Assembly (NCBI GenBank): GCA_003222065.1
Contig: QHUV01000131.1
Span: 1-6,530 of the forward strand
Origin: Gemmatimonadota bacterium
GTDB taxonomy: Bacteria > Gemmatimonadota > Gemmatimonadetes > Gemmatimonadales > Gemmatimonadaceae
DNA: 6,530 nt
Reading direction: 5' to 3'
Shown here: positions 5,350 through 6,530 of the stretch, piece after piece
How the letters are laid out: each line of letters opens with the position of its first letter
Numbering within the stretch: position 1 is the first letter of the stretch
Translations under genes and position numbers: made by a program
Notes under the pieces: model-generated
Told to the model about the DNA's origin: nothing
The model's database searches: none
The model's input: only the letters and a program-made list of their open reading frames with translations

Positions 5350-6530
5350 TCAGCGCGCGACTGCTGGCTCGTCCTTTTCCGCCGGGTCTTCCGTAGCCAG
5401 TTCCGCTTCCGCTTCGATGTCCATCATGCCGACGATCCCCTGCTCGAGCCACGCGTGCTCGCCCCGCAGCACCTGCTGCGCGACGCGATAGATCGCCTGA
5501 TCGTTGCTGCCGTAGAATCGATCGAAGAGCGCGTCGACGCGGACGCGCGCCTCGCGGCAGAACAAGTCAGCAAGGGCGACCGCCTTGCTGTTGCCTTTCT
5601 TCGCCAGCATCTGCGCGCGCACGCAGGCCGCCGCGATCGCAAACAGTTCGGCGCCGATGTCGACGGCGCGGAAGAGCACCATTTGCTTGCGCTCGAGGCG
5701 CGGGCCGAATCGCACCATCGCGTGAAAGAGAGAGCGCCCGAGCTTGCGTGCCCGACGCTCGGCGAAGCGCAAGTGCTTCGCGAGCGATCCGAACTCCCCG
5801 TACGTCGTCGCGCGCGGCAACCAACGTGATGGGTACCACGTTGCATAGAACGGCGCTGATTTGGCCGCGGCCCTCACGCGTTGTCCGAAGGACGACTCGG
5901 GCGCGACGATTGGAAATGCCAGCTTGAAGTGATGATCCACGGCTTCGCGCGCGATGAACAGCCGCATGATTTCCGACGACCCTTCGAAGATCAGATTGAT
6001 GCGGAAATCGCGCATCGCACGCTCGATTGGAATCGCCGGCTCGCCGCGAGCACGAAGCGAATCGGCGGTCTCGTAGCCGCGGCCGCCGCGAATCTGCAGC
6101 GTATCGTCGACGATGCGCCAGCCGTGCTCCGTGTTGTACATCTTTGCAATGGCCGCCTCGAGGCGAATGTCATAGCCGCCATGTTCGGCCAGTCCGACCG
6201 TTAGGCCGGAGATCGCTTCCATGGCGAACGTATTCGCGGCCATCATCCCGACCTTTTGGGCCACCGCCTCGTGCTTGCCGATGGGCGCCCCCCACTGAAC
6301 TCGTTCGTTCGACCACCAACGCGAGACGTTCAGCATCGCCTTCGATCCGCCCGCGGCGCTCGCCGGAAGCGTTAGGCGACCCGTATTCAGCGTCGTGAGC
6401 GCCAGCTTCAGACCTTTCCCCTCGCCCCAGAGGATGTTCTCCCGCGGGACCTTCACGTTGGTGAAACGAATCAACCCGTTCTCGAGCGCCTTGAGGCCCA
6501 TGAAGCGACAGCGATGAACGATCTCCACGC
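5350..6530 (-). CDS. Acyl-CoA dehydrogenase, long VLCAD/FadE-like type (N-terminus beyond window edge)
   Basis: This FAD enzyme catalyses alpha,beta-dehydrogenation of acyl-CoA, the first step of fatty-acid beta-oxidation. About 392 C-terminal residues are visible; the GTG at 6528 is internal. They start in the middle beta domain (CRFMGLKALENGLIRFTNV, VPRENILWGEGKGLKLAL). The C-terminal helical domain follows, with LNTGRLTLP, RVQWGAPIGKHEAVAQK, LQIRGGRGYET and ERAMRDFRINLIFEGSSEIM. The Glu of FEGSSE (codon 5983-5985) aligns with the catalytic base of MCAD and VLCAD. Beyond about visible residue 205 there is a roughly 185-residue extension rich in Arg, Ala and aromatic residues. Simple 380-residue dehydrogenases lack it; it recalls the extra C-terminal domain of VLCAD, ACAD9 and some bacterial FadE proteins. 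The missing part should hold about 200 residues of the N-terminal helical domain and the start of the beta domain. The gene converges on the HMA gene with a 30-nt gap. Long-chain substrate preference is inferred from the architecture. Confidence 0.93.
   Translation of the reverse strand, partial: VEIVHRCRFMGLKALENGLIRFTNVKVPRENILWGEGKGLKLALTTLNTGRLTLPASAAGGSKAMLNVSRWWSNERVQWGAPIGKHEAVAQKVGMMAANTFAMEAISGLTVGLAEHGGYDIRLEAAIAKMYNTEHGWRIVDDTLQIRGGRGYETADSLRARGEPAIPIERAMRDFRINLIFEGSSEIMRLFIAREAVDHHFKLAFPIVAPESSFGQRVRAAAKSAPFYATWYPSRWLPRATTYGEFGSLAKHLRFAERRARKLGRSLFHAMVRFGPRLERKQMVLFRAVDIGAELFAIAAACVRAQMLAKKGNSKAVALADLFCREARVRVDALFDRFYGSNDQAIYRVAQQVLRGEHAWLEQGIVGMMDIEAEAELATEDPAEKDEPAVAR

Larger units (their letters stand above)
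350..6377. repeat. Dispersed iterated heptamer GTTAGGC (seven exact, two near copies)
   Basis: Exact copies on the + strand begin at 350, 3018, 4116, 6200 and 6371. Exact copies on the - strand (GCCTAAC on +) begin at 4747 and 5177. One-mismatch copies are GTTAGGG at 1568 and ACCTAAC (GTTAGGT on -) at about 4968. The loose consensus is [T/G]CGTTAGGC[G/A]. All copies lie inside coding sequence. Of eleven TTAG tetranucleotides on both strands, nine are within GTTAGG. Copies occur in several frames: TTA-GGC as Leu-Gly, CTA-ACG as Leu-Thr, GTT-AGG as Val-Arg and CCT-AAC as Pro-Asn. That argues for selection at DNA level rather than on protein. The function is unknown. Confidence 0.55.

Noticed and set aside
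1..6530. CRISPR arrays, tRNA or rRNA genes, insertion sequences
   Set aside because: No regularly spaced direct repeats, no tRNA-like cloverleaf noticed and no transposase-like frame were seen. The window is almost fully occupied by the five genes described.

Overview
The window is G+C-rich (roughly 60-65% by eye) and densely coding. It carries a SusC/SusD outer-membrane glycan-uptake pair. That pair is typical of Bacteroidota, but the base composition, the GC-rich codon choice and the weak or absent Shine-Dalgarno sequences fit Gemmatimonadota better, or a high-GC relative such as Rhodothermota. This assignment is an inference from composition and gene content only.

Layout. Positions 1-2327 (+) hold the C-terminal three quarters of a SusC/RagA TonB-dependent transporter, cut by the left edge. 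A SusD/RagB lipoprotein follows immediately (2380-3873, with a possible start at 2335). A perfect 24-nt GC palindrome followed by a T-rich tract (3909-3957) is a good intrinsic-terminator candidate. Only 37 nt after the hairpin comes a GTG-started, exported family 43 glycoside hydrolase (3978-5036). It has all three catalytic carboxylates and looks most like an alpha-L-arabinofuranosidase. These three genes form a small polysaccharide-utilisation locus: the enzyme trims arabinose-containing glycan, SusD captures the products at the surface and SusC imports them. No regulator of the locus is visible in the window.

To the right the theme changes. A 69-residue CopZ-like metal-binding protein (5110-5319, +) lies next. 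It converges on the C-terminal part of a long, VLCAD/FadE-type acyl-CoA dehydrogenase (5350-6530, -), which is cut by the right edge.

The most unusual feature is not a gene. The heptamer GTTAGGC occurs seven times, with two further one-mismatch copies, on both strands and in different reading frames across all five genes. Nine of the eleven TTAG tetranucleotides in the window lie inside GTTAGG. This looks like a genome-wide iterated DNA word, comparable in density to DNA uptake sequences or HIP1. A second pattern is that each of the three exported proteins has exactly two cysteines once any lipid-anchor cysteine is set aside, which suggests disulfides.
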